From positions 3,162,001-3,226,000 of the forward strand of contig JAWQEG010000710.1 in assembly GCA_033782935.1 (NCBI GenBank): DNA of 64,000 nucleotides, in the 5' to 3' direction. The translations under genes and the position numbers were made by a program. Of the stretch, positions 27,943 to 43,300 are shown piece by piece. Position 1 is the first letter of the stretch; each line of letters begins with the position of its first letter. The notes below the pieces were generated by a model that did not search any database, had not been told where the DNA came from, and was given only the letters and a program-made list of their open reading frames with translations. The DNA comes from Petrolisthes cinctipes. Taxonomy: Eukaryota > Arthropoda > Malacostraca > Decapoda > Porcellanidae.

Positions 27943-30900
27943 TTTGGGCACCTAAAACATCGATTTTGAGCATGTTTTGGTCTTGTATTTTGAAAATACT
28001 CTAAGAACACGGAGTAGGCATGTACAGATCGCTTCTGGGACCCCAAAATATCGAATTTTCGGGTGTTTTGGGCCTGAATTTGAGATATCGCCTTTACGCA
28101 CCAAAAAAATCGATTTTTAGCATGATTTGAGCCTATATTTTGAAAATATTCTAGCATAGTAGGCATGTACAGATCGCATCTGGGACCCCTAAATATCGAA
28201 TTTTCGGGTGTTTTGGGCCTCAATATGAGATATCGACTTTTTGGCACCTAAAAGATCGATTTTTAGCAAGTTTTTAGCCTATATTTTAAAAATATTCTAG
28301 CACTGAGTAGGCATGTACAGATTGCGTCTGGGACCCCAAAATATTGAGTTTTCGGGTGTTTTGAGCCTGAATTTGAGATATAAACGGGTACAGAAGATGT
28401 ATGCACATATCGATTTTTGGACACCTAAAATATCGATTTTGAGCATGTTTTGAGAATATATTTTGAAAACATTCTAGCACTGAGTAGGCATGTACAGATC
28501 GCTTCTGGGACCCCAAAATATCGAATTTTCGGGTGTTTTGAGCCTGAATTTGAGATATAAACGAGTATAGAAGATGCATACACATATTGACTTTGGGCAC
28601 CAGAAATATCGATTTTCAGCATAGTTTGGCCCTGAATTTTGAAAATACTCTAACACGGAGTAGGCATGTACAGATCGCTTCTGGGACCCCAAAATATCGA
28701 ATTTTCGGGTGTTTAGGGCCAGAATTTGAGATATAAAAGGGTACAGAAGATGCATTCACATATCGACTTTTGAGCACCTAAAAGATCGATTTTCAGTATG
28801 TTTTTGGCCTGTTTTTTAAAAATACTCTAATACGGAGTAGGCATGTACAGATCGCTTCTGGGACCCCTAAATATCGAAGTTTCGGGTGTTTTGAGATTGA
28901 ATTTGAGATATAAACGAGTACAGAAGATGCATGCACATATCGACTTTTGGGCACCTAAAATATCGATTTTGACCATGTTTTGAGCCTATATTTTGAAACC
29001 ATTCTAACACGGAGTAGGCATGTACAAATCGCTTCTGGGACCCCAAAATATCGAATTTTCGGGTGTTTAGGGCCAGAATTTGAGATATAAACCGGTACAG
29101 AAGATGCATGCACATATCGACTTTTGGGCACCTAAAAGATCGATTTTCAGTATGTTTTTGGCCTGTATTTTGAAAATCCTCTAACACGGAGTAGGCATGT
29201 ACAGATCCCTTCTGGGACCCCTAAATATCGAATTTTCGGGTGTTTTGGGACTGAATTTGAGATATCGACTTTTAGGCACCTAAATTATCGATTTTTTGCA
29301 TGTTTTTAGCCTATATTTTCAAAATATTTTAGCACTGAGTAGGCATGTACAGATTGCTTCTGGGACCCCAAAATATTGAATTTTCGGGTGTTTTGAGCCT
29401 GAATTTGAGATATAAATGGGTACAGAAGATACATGCACATATTGACTTTGGGCATCTAAAATATCGATTTTCAGCATGTTTTGGGCCTGTATTTTGAAAA
29501 TACTCTAACACGGAGTAGGCATGTGCAGATCGCTTCTGGGACCCCAAAATATCGAATTTTCAGGTGTTTTGAGCCTGAATTTGAGATATAAACGGGTACT
29601 GAAGATGCATGCACATATCGAATTTTGGGCACCTAAAACATCGATTTTGAGCATGTTTTGGTCTTGTATTTTGAAAATACTCTAACACGGAGTAGGCATG
29701 TACAGATCGCTTCTGGGACCCCAAAATATCGAATTTTCGTGTGTTTTGGGCCTGAATTTGAGATATCGCCTTTACGCACCTAAAATATCGATTTTTAGCA
29801 TGTTTTGAGCCTATATTTTGAAAATATTCTAGCATAGTAGGCATGTACAGATCGCTTCTGGGACCCCTAAATATCGAATTTTCGGGTGTTTTGGGCCTTA
29901 ATTTGAGATATCGACTTTTTAGCACCTAAAATATCGGTTTTAGCAAGTTTTTAGCCTATATTTTGAAAATATTCTAGCACTGAGTAGGCATGTACAGATT
30001 GCTTCTGGGACCCCTAAATATCGAATTTTCGGGTGTTTTGGGTCTTAATTTGAGATATCGCCTTTACGCACCTAAAATATCGATTTTTAGCATGTTTTGA
30101 GCATATGTTTTGAAAATATACTAGCACTGAGTAGGCATGTACAGATTGCTTCTGGGACCCCAAAATATTGAGTTTTCGGGTGTTTTGAGCCTGAATTTGA
30201 GATATAAACGAGTACAGAAGATGCATGCACATATCGACTTTTGGGCACCTAAAATATCGATTTTGAGCATGTTTTGAGCCTATATTTTGAAAACATTCTA
30301 GCACTGAGTAGGCATGTACAGATCGCTTCTGGGACCCCTAAATATCGAATTTTCAGGTGTTTAGGGCCAGAATTTGAGATATAAACGGGTACAGAAAATG
30401 CTTGCACATATCGACTTTTGGGCACCTAAAATATCGATTTTCAGTATGTTTTTGGCCTGTATTTTGAAAATACTCTAATACGGAGTAGGCATGTACAGAT
30501 CGCTTCTGGGACCCCTTAATATCGAATTTTCGGGTGTTTTGGGCCTTAATTTGAGATATCGACTTTACGCACCTAAAATATCGATTTTTAGCATGTTTTG
30601 AGCCTATATTTTGAAAATATTCTAGCACTGAGTAGGCTTGTACAGATCGCTTCTGGGACCCCAAAATATCGAATTTTCGGGTGTTTTGAGCCTTAATTTG
30701 AGAAATAAACGAGTACAGAAGATGCATGCACATATCGACTTTTGGTCACCTAAAATATCGATTTTGAGCATGTTTTGAGCCTATATTTTGAAAACATTCT
30801 AGCACTGAGTAGGCATGTACAGATCGCTTCTAGGACCCCAAAATATCGAATTTTCGGGTGTTTTGAGCCTGTATTTGAGATATAAACGAGTATAGAAGAT

Positions 30901-33900
30901 GCATACACATATTTACTTTGGGCACCAAAAACATCGATTTTCAGCATGTTTTGAGCCTGAATTTTGAAAATACTCTAACTCGGAGTAGGCATGTACAGAT
31001 CGCTTCTGGGACCCCAAAATATCGAATTTTCGGGTGTTTAGGGAAAGAATTTGAGATATAAACCGGTACAGAAGATGCATGCACATATCGACTTTTGGGC
31101 ACCTAAAAGATCGATTTTCAGTATGTTTTTGGCCTGTATTTTGAAAATACTCTAACACGGAGTAGGCATGTACAGATCCCTTCTGGGACCCCTAAATATC
31201 GAATTTTCGGGTGTTTTGGGACTGAATTTGAGATATCGACTTTTTGGCATCTAAGTTATCGATTTTTAGCATGTTTTTAGCCTATATTTTCAAAATATTC
31301 TAGCACTGAGTAGGCATGTACAGATTGCTTCTGGGACCCCAAAATATTGAATTTTCGGGAGTTTTGAGCCTGAACTTGAGATATAAATGGGTACAGAAGA
31401 TACATGCACATATTGACTTTGGGCATCTAAAATATCGATTTTCAGCATGTTTTGGGCCTGTATTTTGAAAATACTCCAACACGGAGTAGGCATGTGCAGA
31501 TTGCTTCTGGGACCCCAAAATATCGAATTTTCGGGTGTTTTGACCCTGAATTTGAGGTATAAACGGGTACTGAAGATGCATGCACATATCGACTTTTGGG
31601 CACCTAAAACATCGATTTTGAGCATGTTTTGGGCCTGTATTTTGAAACCATTCTAACAAGGAGTAGGAATGTACAGATCGCTTCTGGGACCCCAAAATAT
31701 CGAATTTTCGGGTGTTTTGAGCCTGAATTTGAGATATAAACGGGTACTGAAGATGCATTCACATATCGACTTTTGGGCACCTAAAACATCGATTTTGAGC
31801 ATGTTTTGGGCCTGTATTTTGTAAATACTCTAACACGGAGTAGGCATGTACAGATCGCTTTTGGGACCCCAAAATATCGAATTTTCGGGTGTTTAGGGCC
31901 AGAATTTGAGATATAAACGGGTACAGAAGATGCATGCACATATCGACCTTTAGGCACCAAAAAAGATCGATTTTCAGTATGTTTTTGACCTGTATTTTGA
32001 AAATACTCTAACACGGAGTAGGCATGTACAGATCGCTTCTATGACCCCTAAAAATCGAATTTTCGGGTGTTTTGGGACTGAATTTGAGATATCGACTTTT
32101 TGGCACCTAAAAGATCGATTTTTTGTATGTTCTTAGCCTATATTTTGAAAATATTTTAGCACTGAGTAGGCATGTATAGATTGATTCTGGGACCCCAAAA
32201 TATCGAATTTTCGGGTGTTTTGAGCATGAATTTGAGATATAAACGAGTACAGAAGATGCATGCACATATCGACTTTTGGGCACCTAAAATATCGATTTTG
32301 AGCATGTTTTTAACTTATATTTTGAAAACATTCTAGCACTGAGTAGGCATGTACAGGTCGCTTCTGGGACCCCAAAATATCGAATTTTCGGGTGTTTAGG
32401 GCCAGAATTTGATATTTAAACGGGTACAGAAGATGCAGGCACGTATCGACTTTTAATCACCTAAAACATCGATTTTGAGCATGTGTTTGGGCCTGTATTT
32501 TGCAAATACTCTAACACGGAGCAGGCATGTACAGATCGCTTCTGGGACCCCATAATATCGAATTTTCGGGTGTTTTGGGCCTGAATTTGAGATATCGCCT
32601 TTACGCACCTAAAATATCGATTTTTAGCATTTTTTGAGCCTATATTTTGAAAATATTCTAGCACTGAGTAAGCATGTACAGATCGCTTCTGGGACCCCAA
32701 AATATCGAATTTTCGGGTGTTTTGAGCCTGAATTTGAGATATAAACGAGTACAGAAGATGCATGCACATATCGACTTTTGGGCACCTAAAACATCGATTT
32801 TTAGCATGATTTGAGCCTATATTTTGAAAATATTCTAGCATAGTAGGCATGTACATATCGCATCTGGGACCCCTAAATATCGAATTTTAGGGTGTTTTGG
32901 GCCTCAATATGAGATATCGACTTTTTGGCACCTAAAAGATCGATTTTTAGCAAGTTTTTAGCCTATATTTTGAAAATATTGTAGCACTGAGTAGGCATGT
33001 ACAGATTGCTTCTTGGACCCTAAAATATTGAGTTTTCGAGTGTTTTGAGCCTGAATTTGAGATATAAACGGGTACAGAAGATGCATACACATATTGACTT
33101 TGGGCACCAGAAATATCGATTTTCAGCATAGTTTGGCCCTGAATTTTGAAAATACTCTAACACGAAGTAGGCATGTACAGATCGCTTCTGGGACCCCAAA
33201 ATATCGAATTTTCGGGTGTTTAGGGCCAGAATTTGAGATATAAAAGGGTACAGAAGATGCATTCACATATCGACTTTTGAGCACCTAAAATATCGATTTT
33301 GAGCATGTTTTGACCCTATATTTTGAAAACATTCTAGCACTGAGTAGGCATGTACAGATCGCTTCTGGGACCCCAAATATCGAATTTTCGGGTGTTTAGG
33401 GCCAGAATTTGAGATATAAACGGGTACAGAAGAGGCATGCACATATCGACTTTCGGGCACCTAAAAGATCGATTTTCAGTATGTTTTTAGCCTGTATTTT
33501 GAAAATACTCTAACACGGAGTAGGTATGTACAGATCGCTTCTGGGACCCCTAAATATCGAATTTTCAGGTGTTTAGGGCCAGAATTTGAGATATAAACGG
33601 GTACAGAAAATGCTTGCACATATCGACTTTTGGGCACCTAAAAGATCGATTTTCAGTATGTTTTTGGCCTGTATTTTGAAAATACTCTAACACGGAGTAG
33701 GCATGTACAGATCGCTTCTGGGACCCCTTAATATCGAATTTTCGGGTGTTTTGGGCCTTAATTTGAGATATCGACTTTACGCACCTAAAATATTGATTTT
33801 TAGCATGTTTTGAGCCTATATTTTGAAAATATTCTAGCACTGAGTAGGCTTGTACAGATCGCTTCTGGGACCCCAAAGTATCGAATTTTCGGGTTTTTTG

Positions 33901-36129
33901 AGCCTGAATTTGAGATAAAAACGAGTACAGAAGATGCATGCACATATCGACTTTTGGTCACCTAAAATATCAATTTTGAGCCTGTTTTGAGCCTATATTT
34001 TGAAAACATTCTAGCACTGAGTAGGCATGTACAGATCGCTTCTGGGACCCCAAAATATCGAATTTTCGGGTGTTTTGAGCCTGTATTTGAGATATAAACG
34101 AGTATAGAAGATGCATACACATATTGACTTTGGGCACCAAAAATATCGATTTTCAGCATGTTTTGGGCCTGAATTTTGAAAATACTCTAACTCGGAGTAG
34201 GCATGTACAGATCGCTTCTTGGACCCCAAAATATCGAATTTTCGGGTGTTTAGGGAAAGAATTTGAGATATAAACCGGTACAGAAGAAGCATGCACATAT
34301 CGACTTTTGGGCACCTAAAAGATCGATTTTCAGTATGTTTTTGGCCTGTATTTTGAAAATACTCTAACACGGAGTAGGCATGTACAGATCCCTTCTGGGA
34401 CCCCTAAATATCGAATTTTCGGGTGTTTTGGGACTGAATTTGAGATATCGACTTTTTGGCACCTAAGTTATCGATTTTTAGCATGTTTTTAGCCTATATT
34501 TTCAAAATATTCTAGCACTGAGTAGGCATGTACAGATTGCTTCTGGGACCCCAAAATATTGAATTTTCGGGTGTTTTGAGCCTGAACTTGAGATATAAAT
34601 GGGTACAGAAGATACATGCACATATTGACTTTGGGCATCTAAAATATCGATTTTCAGCATGTTTTGGGCCTGTATTTTGAAAATACTCTAACACGGAGTA
34701 GGCATGTGCAGATTGCTTCTGGGACCCCAAAATATCGAATTTTCGGGTGTTTAGGGCCAGAATTTGAGATATAAACGGGTACTGAAGATGCATGCACATA
34801 TCGACTTTTGGGCACCTAAAAAGATCGATTTTCAGTATGTTTTTGACCTGTATTTTGAAAATACTCTAACACGGAGTAGGCATGTACAGATCGCTTCTAT
34901 GACCCCTAAATATCGAATTTTCGGGTGTTTTGGGACTGAATTTGAGATATCGACTTTTTGGCACCTAAAAGATCGATTTTTTGTATGTTCTTAGCCTATA
35001 TTTTGAAAATATTTTAGCACTGAGTAGGCATGTATAGATTGATTCTGGGACCCCAAAATATCGAATTTTCGGGTGTTTTGAGCCTGAATTTGAGATATAA
35101 ACGAGTACAGAAGATGCATGCACATATCGAGTTTTGGGCACCTAAAATATCGATTTTGAGCATATTTTTAACTTATATTTTGAAAACATTCTAGCACTGA
35201 GTAGGCATGTACAGGTCGCTTCTTGGACCCCAAAATATCGAATTTTCGGGTGTTTAGGGCCAGAATTTGATATTTAAACGGGTACAGAAGATGCAGGCAC
35301 GTATCGACTTTTAAGCACCTAAAACATCGATTTTGAGCATGTTTTTGGGCCTGTATTTTGCAAATACTCTAACACGGAGCAGGCATGTACAGATCGCTTC
35401 TGGGACCCCATAATATCGAATTTTCGGGTGTTTTGGGCCTGAATTTGAGATATCGCCTTTACGCACCTAAAATATCGATTTTTAGCATGTTTTGAGCCTA
35501 TATTTTGAAAATATTCTAGCACTGAGTAAGCATGTACAGATCGCTTCTGGGACCCCAAAATATCGAATTTTCGGGTGTTTTGAGCCTGAATTTGAGATAT
35601 AAATGAGTACAGAAGATGCTTGCACATATCGACTTTTGGGTACCTAAAACATCGATTTTCAATATGTTTTTGGCCTGTATTTTGAAAATACTCTAACACG
35701 AAGTAGGCATGTACAGATCCCTTCTGGGACCCCTAAATATCGAATTTTCGTGTGTTTTGGGACTGAATTTGAGATATCGACTTTTTGGCACCTAAAATAT
35801 CGATTTTTAGCATGTTTTTAGCCTATATTTTGATAATATTCTAGCACTGAGTAGGCATGTACAGATTGCTTCTTGGACCCCAAAATATTGAATTTTCGGG
35901 TGTTTTGAGCCTGAATTTGTGATATAAACGGGTACAGAAGATACATGCACATATTGACTTTGGGCATCTAAAATATCGATTTCGAGCATGTTTTGAGCCT
36001 GTATTTTGAAAATACTCTAGCACGGAGTAGGCATGTACAGATCGCTTCTGGGACCCCAAAATATCGAATTTTCGGGTGTTTTGAGCCTGAATTTGAGATA
36101 TAAACGGGTTCTGAAGATGCATGCACATA

Positions 36130-39100
36130 TCGAATTTTGGGCACCTAAAACATCGATTTTGAGCATGTTTTGGTCTTGTATTTTGAAAATACTCTAACAC
36201 GGAGTAGGCATGTACAGATCGCTTCTGGGACCCCAAAATATCGAATTTTCGAGTGTTTTGGACCTGAATTTGAGATATCGCCTTTACGCACCAAAATAAT
36301 CGATTTTTAGCATGATTTGAGCCTATATTTTGAAAATATTCTAGCATAGTAGGCATGTACATATCGCATCTGGGACCCCTAAATATCGAATTTTCGGTTG
36401 TTTTGGGCCTCAATATGAGATATCGACTTTTTGGCACCTAAAAGATCGATTTTCAGCAAGTTTTTAGCCTATATTTTGAAAATATTCTAGCACTGAGTAG
36501 GCATGTACAGATTGCTTCTGGGACCCCAAAATATTGAGTTTTCGGGTGTTTTGAGCCTGAATTTGAGATATAAACGGGTACAGAAGATGCATGCACATAT
36601 CGACTTTTGGGCACCTAAAATATCGATTTTGAGCATGTTTTGAGCCTATATTTTGAAAACATTCTAGCACTGAGTAGGCATGTACAGATTGCTTCTGGGA
36701 CCCCAAAATATTGAGTTTTCGGGTGTTTTGAGCCTGAATTTGAGATATAAACGAGTATAGAAGATGCATACACATATTGACTTTGGGCACCAAAAATATC
36801 GATTTTCAGCATAGTTTGGCCCTGAATTTTGAAAATACTCTAACACGGAGTAGGCATGTACAGATCGCTTCTGGGACCCCAAAATATCGAATTTTCGGGT
36901 GTTTAGGGCCAGAATTTGAGATATAAAAGGGTACAGAAGATGCATTCACATATCGACTTTTGAGCACCTAAAAGATCGATTTTCAGTATGTTTTTGGCCT
37001 GTATTTTAAAAATACTCTAATATGGAGTAGGCATGTACAGATCGCTTCTGGGACCCCTAAATATCGAAGTTTCGGGTGTTTTGAGCTTGAATTTGAGATA
37101 TAAACGAGTACAGAAGATGCATGCACATATCGACTTTTGGGCACCTAAAATATCGATTTTGACCATGTTTTGAGCCTATATTTTGAAACCATTCTAACAC
37201 GGAGTAGGCATGTACAGATCGCTTCTGGGACCCCAAAATATCGAATTTTCGGGTGTTTTGAGCCTGTATTTGAGATATAAACGAGTATAGAAGATGCATA
37301 CACATATTGACTTTGGGCACCAAAAATATCGATTTTCAGCATGTTTTGGGCCTGAATTTTGAAAATACTCTAACACGGAGTAGGCATGTACAGATCGCTT
37401 CTGGGACCACAAAATATCGAATTTTCGGGTGTTTAGGGCCAGAATTTGAGATATAAACCGGTACAGAAGATGCATGCACATATCGACTTTTGGGCACCTA
37501 AAAGATCGATTTTCAGTATGTTTTTGGCCTGTATTTTGAAAATCCTCTAACACGGAGTAGGCATGTACAGATCACTTCTGGGACCCCTAAATATCGAATT
37601 TTCGGGTGTTTTGGGACTGAATTTGAGATATCGACTTTTAGGCACCTAAATTATCGATTTTTTGCATTTTTTTAGCCTATATTTTCAAAATATTCTAGCA
37701 CTGAGTAATCGACTTTTGGGCACCTAAAACATCGATTTTGAGCATGTTTTGGGCCTGTATTTTGAAATTACTCAAACACTGAGTAGGCATGTACAGATCG
37801 CTTCTGGGACCCCTAAATATCGAATTTTCGGGTGTTTTGGGCCTGAATTTGAGATATTGCCTTTACGCACCTAAAATATCGATTTTTAGCATGTTTTGAG
37901 CCTATACTTTGAAAATATTCTAGTACTGAGTAGGCATGTACAGATCGCTTCTGACACCCAAAAATATCGAATTTTCGGGTGTTTTGAGTTTGAATTTGAG
38001 ATATAAACGAGTACAGAAGATGTACTTTTGGGCACCTAAAATATCGATTTTGAGCATGTTTTGAGCCTATATTTTGAAAACATTCTAGCACTGAGTAGGC
38101 ATGTACAGATCGCTTATGGGACCCCTATATATCGAATTTTCGGGTGTTTTGAGTTTGAATTTGAGATATAAACGAGTACAGAAGATGTATGCACATATCG
38201 ACTTTTGGGCACCTAAAATATCGATTTTGAGCATGTTTTGAGCCTATATTTTGAAAACATTCTAGCACTGAGTAGGCATGTACAGATCGCTTCTGGGACC
38301 CCATAATATCGAATTTTCGTGTGTTTTGGGCCTGAATTTGAGATATTGCCTTTACGCACCTAAAATATCGATTTTTAGCACGTTTTGAGCCTATATTTTG
38401 AAAATATTCTAGCACTGTGTAGGCATGTACAGATCGCTTGTTGGTCCCCAAAATATCGAATTTTCGGGTGTTTTGAGTCTGAATTTGAGATATATACGAG
38501 AATAGAAGATTTATACACATATTGACTTTTGGCACCTAAAATATCGATTTTGAGCATGTTTTGAGCCTATATTTTGAAAACATTCTAGCACTGAGTAGGC
38601 ATGTACAGATCGCTTCTGGGACCCCAAAATATCGAATTTTCGGGTGTTTTGAGCATGAATTTGAGATATAAACGAGTATAGAAGATGCATACACATATTG
38701 ACTTTGGGCACCAAAAATATCGATTTTCAGCATGTTTTGGGCCTGAATTTTGAAAATACTCTAACTCGGAGTAGGCATGTACAGATCGCTTCTTGGACCC
38801 CAAAATATCGAATTTTCGGGTGTTTAGGGAAAGAATTTGAGATATAAACCGGTACAGAAGAAGCATGCACATATCGACTTTTGGGCACCTAAAAGATCGA
38901 TTTTGAGCATGTTTTGAGCCTATATTTTGAAAACATTCTAGCACTGAGTAGGCATGTACAGATCGCTTCTGGGACCCCAAATATCGAATTTTCGGGTGTT
39001 TAGGGCCAGAATTTGAGATATAAACGGGTACAGAAGAGGCATGCACATATCGACTTTCGGGCACCTAAAAGATCGATTTTCAGTATGTTTTTAGCCTGTA

Positions 39101-40407
39101 TTTTGAAAATACTCTAACACGGAGTAGGTATGTACAAATCGCTTCTGGGACCCCTAAATATCGAATTTTCAGGTGTTTAGGGCCAGAATTTGAGATATAA
39201 ACGGGTACAGAAAATGCTTGCACATATCGACTTTTGGGCACCTAAAAGATCGATTTTCAGTATGTTTTTGGCCTGTATTTTGAAAATACTCTAACACGGA
39301 GTAGGCATGTACAGATCGCTTCTGGGACCCCTTAATATCGAATTTTCGGGTGTTTTGGGAATGAATTTGAGATATCGACTTTACGCACCTAAAATATCGA
39401 TTTTTAGCATGTTTTGAGCCTATATTTTGAAAATATTCTAGCACTGAGTAGGCTTGTACAGATCGCTTCTGGGACCCCAAAGTATCGAATTTTCGGGTGT
39501 TTTGAGCCTGAATTTGAGATATAAACGAGTACAGAAGATGCATGCACATATCGACTTTTTGGCACCTAAAACATCGATTTTGAGCATGTTTTGGGCCTGT
39601 ATTTTGAAACCATTCTAAGAAGGAGTAGGCATGTACAGATCGCTTCTGGGACCCCAAAATATCGAATTTTCGGGTGTTTTGAGCCTGAATTTGAGATATA
39701 AACGGGTACTGAAGATGCATTCACATATCGACTTTTGGGCACCTAAAACATCGAGTTTGAGCATGTTTTGGGCCTGTATTTTGTAAATACTCTAACACGG
39801 AGTAAGCATGTACAGATCGCTTTTGGGACCCCAAAATATCGAATTTTTGGGTGTTTAGGGCCAGAATTTGAGATATAAACGGGTACAGAAGATGCATGCA
39901 CATATCGACCTTTAGGCACCAAAAAAGATCGATTTTCAGTATGTTTTTGACCTGTATTTTGAAAATACTCTAACACGGAGTAGGCATGTACAGATCGCTT
40001 CTATGACTGCTAAATATCGAATTTTCGGGTGTTTTGGGACTGAATTTGAGATATCGACTTTTTGGCACCTAAAAGATCGATTTTTTGTATGTTCTTAGCC
40101 TATATTTTGAAAATATTTTAGCACTGAGTAGGCATGTATAGATTGATTCTGGGACCCCAAAATATCGAATTTTCGGGTGTTTTGAGCATGAATTTGAGAT
40201 ATAAACGAGTACAGAAGATGCATGCACATATCGACTTTTGGGCACCTAAAATATCGATTTTGAGCATATTTTTAACTTATATTTTGAAAACATTCTAGCA
40301 CTGAGTAGGCATGTACAGGTCGCTTCTGGGACCCCAAAATATCGAATTTTCGGGTGTTTTGAGCCTGAATTTGAGATATAAACGAGTACAGAAGATGCAT
40401 GCACATA
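36130..40407. repeat. 4,278-bp higher-order repeat, copy 1
   Basis: 36,130-37,707 matches 40,408-41,985 at an offset of 4,278 bp. At 37,708 the offset jumps to 4,553 because this copy lost about 275 bp: ctgagta is joined directly to atcgac. A 12-bp loss near 38,021 (gatgt joined to actttt) raises the offset to 4,565, and the match continues to about 38,735. Confidence 0.85.
38736..40358. repeat. Mosaic segment built from 31.6-34.3 kb pieces
   Basis: Pieces resemble earlier array segments at different constant offsets: 38,736-38,860 matches 34,156-34,280 (offset 4,580), 38,900-39,350 matches 33,296-33,746 (5,604), and 39,585-40,358 matches 31,623-32,396 (7,962). The joins lie within monomer homology, as expected from repeated unequal exchange or gene conversion. 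Confidence 0.7.
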
Positions 40408-43300
40408 TCGACTTTTGGGCACCTAAAACATCGATTTTGAGCATGTTTTGGTCTTGTATTTTGAAAATACTCTAACACGGAGTAGGCATGTACAGATCGC
40501 TTCTGGGACCCCAAAATATCGAATTTTCGAGTGTTTTGGGACTGAATTTGAGATATCGCCTTTACGCACCAAAAAAATCGATTTTTAGCATGATTTGAGC
40601 CTATATTTTGAAAATATTCTAGCATAGAAGGCATGTACATATCGCATCTGGGACCCCTAAATATCGAATTTTCGGGTGTTTTGGGCCTCAATATGAGATA
40701 TCGACTTTTTGGCACCTAAAAGATCGATTTTTAGCAAGTTTTTAGCCTATATTTTGAAAATATTCTAGCACTGAGTAGGCATGTACAGATTGCTTCTGGG
40801 ACCCCAAAATATTGAGTTTTCGGGTGTTTTGAGCCTGAATTTGAGATATAAACGGGTACAGAAGATGCATGCACATATCGACTTTTGGGCACCTAAAATA
40901 TCGATTTTGAGCATGTTTTGAGCCTATATTTTGAAAACATTCTAGCACTGAGTAGGCATGTACAGATCGCTTCTGGGACCCCAAAATATCGAATTTTCGG
41001 GTGTTTTGAGCCTGAATTTGAGATATAAACGAGTATAGAAGATGCATACACATATTGACTTTGGGCACCAGAAATATCGATTTTCAGCATAGTTTGGCCC
41101 TGAATTTTGAAAATACTCTAACACGGAGTAGGCATGTACAGATCGCTTCTGGGACCCCAAAATATCGAATTTTCGGGTGTTTAGGGCCAGAATTTGAGAT
41201 ATAAAAGGGTACAGAAGATGCATTCACATATCGACTTTTGAGCACCTAAAAGATCGATTTTCAGTATGTTTTCGGCTTGTATTTTAAAAATACTCTAATA
41301 CGGAGTAGGCATGTACAGATCGCTTCTGGGACCCCTAAATATCGAAGTTTCGGGTGTTTTGAGCTTGAATTTGAGATATAAACGAGTACAGAAGATGCAT
41401 GCACATATCGACTTTTGGGCACCTAAAATATCGATTTTGACCATGTTTTGAGCCTATATTTTGAAACCATTCTAACACGGAGTAGGCATGTACAGATCGC
41501 TTCTGGGACCCCAAAATATCGAATTTTCGGGTGTTTTGAGCCTGTATTTGAGATATAAACGAGTATAGAAGATGCATACACATATTGACTTTGGGCACCA
41601 AAAATATCGATTTTCAGCATGTTTTGGGCCTGAATTTTGAAAATACTCTAACACGGAGTAGGCATGTACAGATCGCTTCTGGGACCCCAAAATATCGAAT
41701 TTTCGGGTGTTTAGGGCCAGAATTTGAGATATAAACCGGTACAGAAGATGCATGCACATATCGACTTTTGGGCACCTAAAAGATCGATTTTCAGTATGTT
41801 TTTGGCCTGTATTTTGAAAATCCTCTAACACGGAGTAGGCATGTACAGATCCCTTCTGGTACCCCTAAATATCGAATTTTCGGGTGTTTTTGGACTGAAT
41901 TTGAGATATCGACTTTTAGGCACCTAAATTATCGATTTTTTGCATGTTTTTAGCCTATATTTTCAAAATATTCTAGCACTGAGTAGGCATGTACAGATTG
42001 CTTTTGGGACCCCAAAATATTGAATTTTCGGGTGTTTTGAGCCTGAACTTGAGATATAAATGGGTACAGAAGATACATGCACATATTGACTTTGGGCATC
42101 TAAAATATCGATTTTCAGCATGTTTTGGGCCTGTATTTTGAAAATACTCTAACACGGAGTAGGCATGTGCAGATCGCTTCTGGGACCCCAAAATATCGAA
42201 TTTTCGGGTGTTTTGAGCCTGAATTTGAGATATAAACGGGTACTGAAGATGCATGCACATATCGACTTTTGGGCACCTAAAACATCGATTTTGAGCATGT
42301 TTGTGGGCCTGTATTTTGAAATTACTCAAACACGGAGTAGGCATGTACAGATCGCTTCTGGGACCCCTAAATATCGAATTTTCGGGTGTTTTGGGCCTGA
42401 ATTTGAGATATCGCCTTTACGCACCTAAAATATCGATTTTTAGCATGTTTTGAGCCTATACTTTGAAAATATTCTAGTACTGAGTAGGCATGTACAGATC
42501 GCTTCTGAGACCCAAAAATATCGAATTTTCGGGTGTTTTGAGTTTGAATTTGAGATATAAACGAGTACAGAAGATGTATGCACATATCGACTTTTGGGCA
42601 CCTAAAATATCGATTTTGAGCATGTTTTGAGCCTATATTTTGAAAACATTCTAGCACTGATTAGGCATGTACAGATCGCTTCTGGGACCCCTATATATCG
42701 AATTTTCGGGTGTTTTGGGCCTTAATTTGAGATATAAAAGCGTACTGAAGATGCATGCACATATAGACTTTTGGGCACCTAAAACATCGATTTTAGCATG
42801 TTTTGGGCTTGTATTTTGTAAATACTCTAACACGGAGTAGGCATGTACAGATCGCTTCTGGGACCCCATAATATCGAATTTTCGGGTGTTTTGGGCCTGA
42901 ATTTGAGATATTGCCTTTACGCACCTAAAATATCGATTTTTAGCACGTTTTGAGCCTATATTTTGAAAATATTCTAGCACTGTGTAGGCATGTACAGATC
43001 GCTTGTTGGTCCCCAAAATATCGAATTTTCGGGTGTTTTGAGTCTGAATTTGAGATATATACGAGAATAGAAGATTCATACACATATTGACTTTGGGCAC
43101 CTAAAATATCGATTTTGAGCATGTTTTGAGCCTATATTTTGAAAACATTCTAGCACTGAGTAGGCATGTACAGATCGCTTCTGGGACCCCAAAATATCGA
43201 ATTTTCGAGTGTTTTGAGCCTGAATTTGAGATATAAACGAGTATAGAAGATGCATACACATATTGACTTTGCGCACCAAAAATATCGATTTTCAGCATGG
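40408..43300. repeat. 4,278-bp higher-order repeat, copy 2
   Basis: Second copy of the 36.1-38.7 kb segment, retaining the 275 bp and 12 bp missing from copy 1. The landmarks at 40,893, 41,335, 41,423 and 41,472 are each 4,278 bp from their partners. Past about 43,300 the array changes to another subtype and reaches the retroelement. Confidence 0.85.

Larger units (their letters stand above)
21437..34152. repeat. Super higher-order repeat, copy 2 (12.7 kb)
   Basis: Second copy of 9,444-20,157 with about 2.0 kb of extra monomers at 26,710-28,699. The shift of the left offset from 11,993 to 11,992 is a one-base loss near 21,970 (tttttacctat where copy 1 has tttttagcctat). Few substitutions separate the copies, so the duplication is young compared with the divergence between neighbouring monomers. 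Confidence 0.9.
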
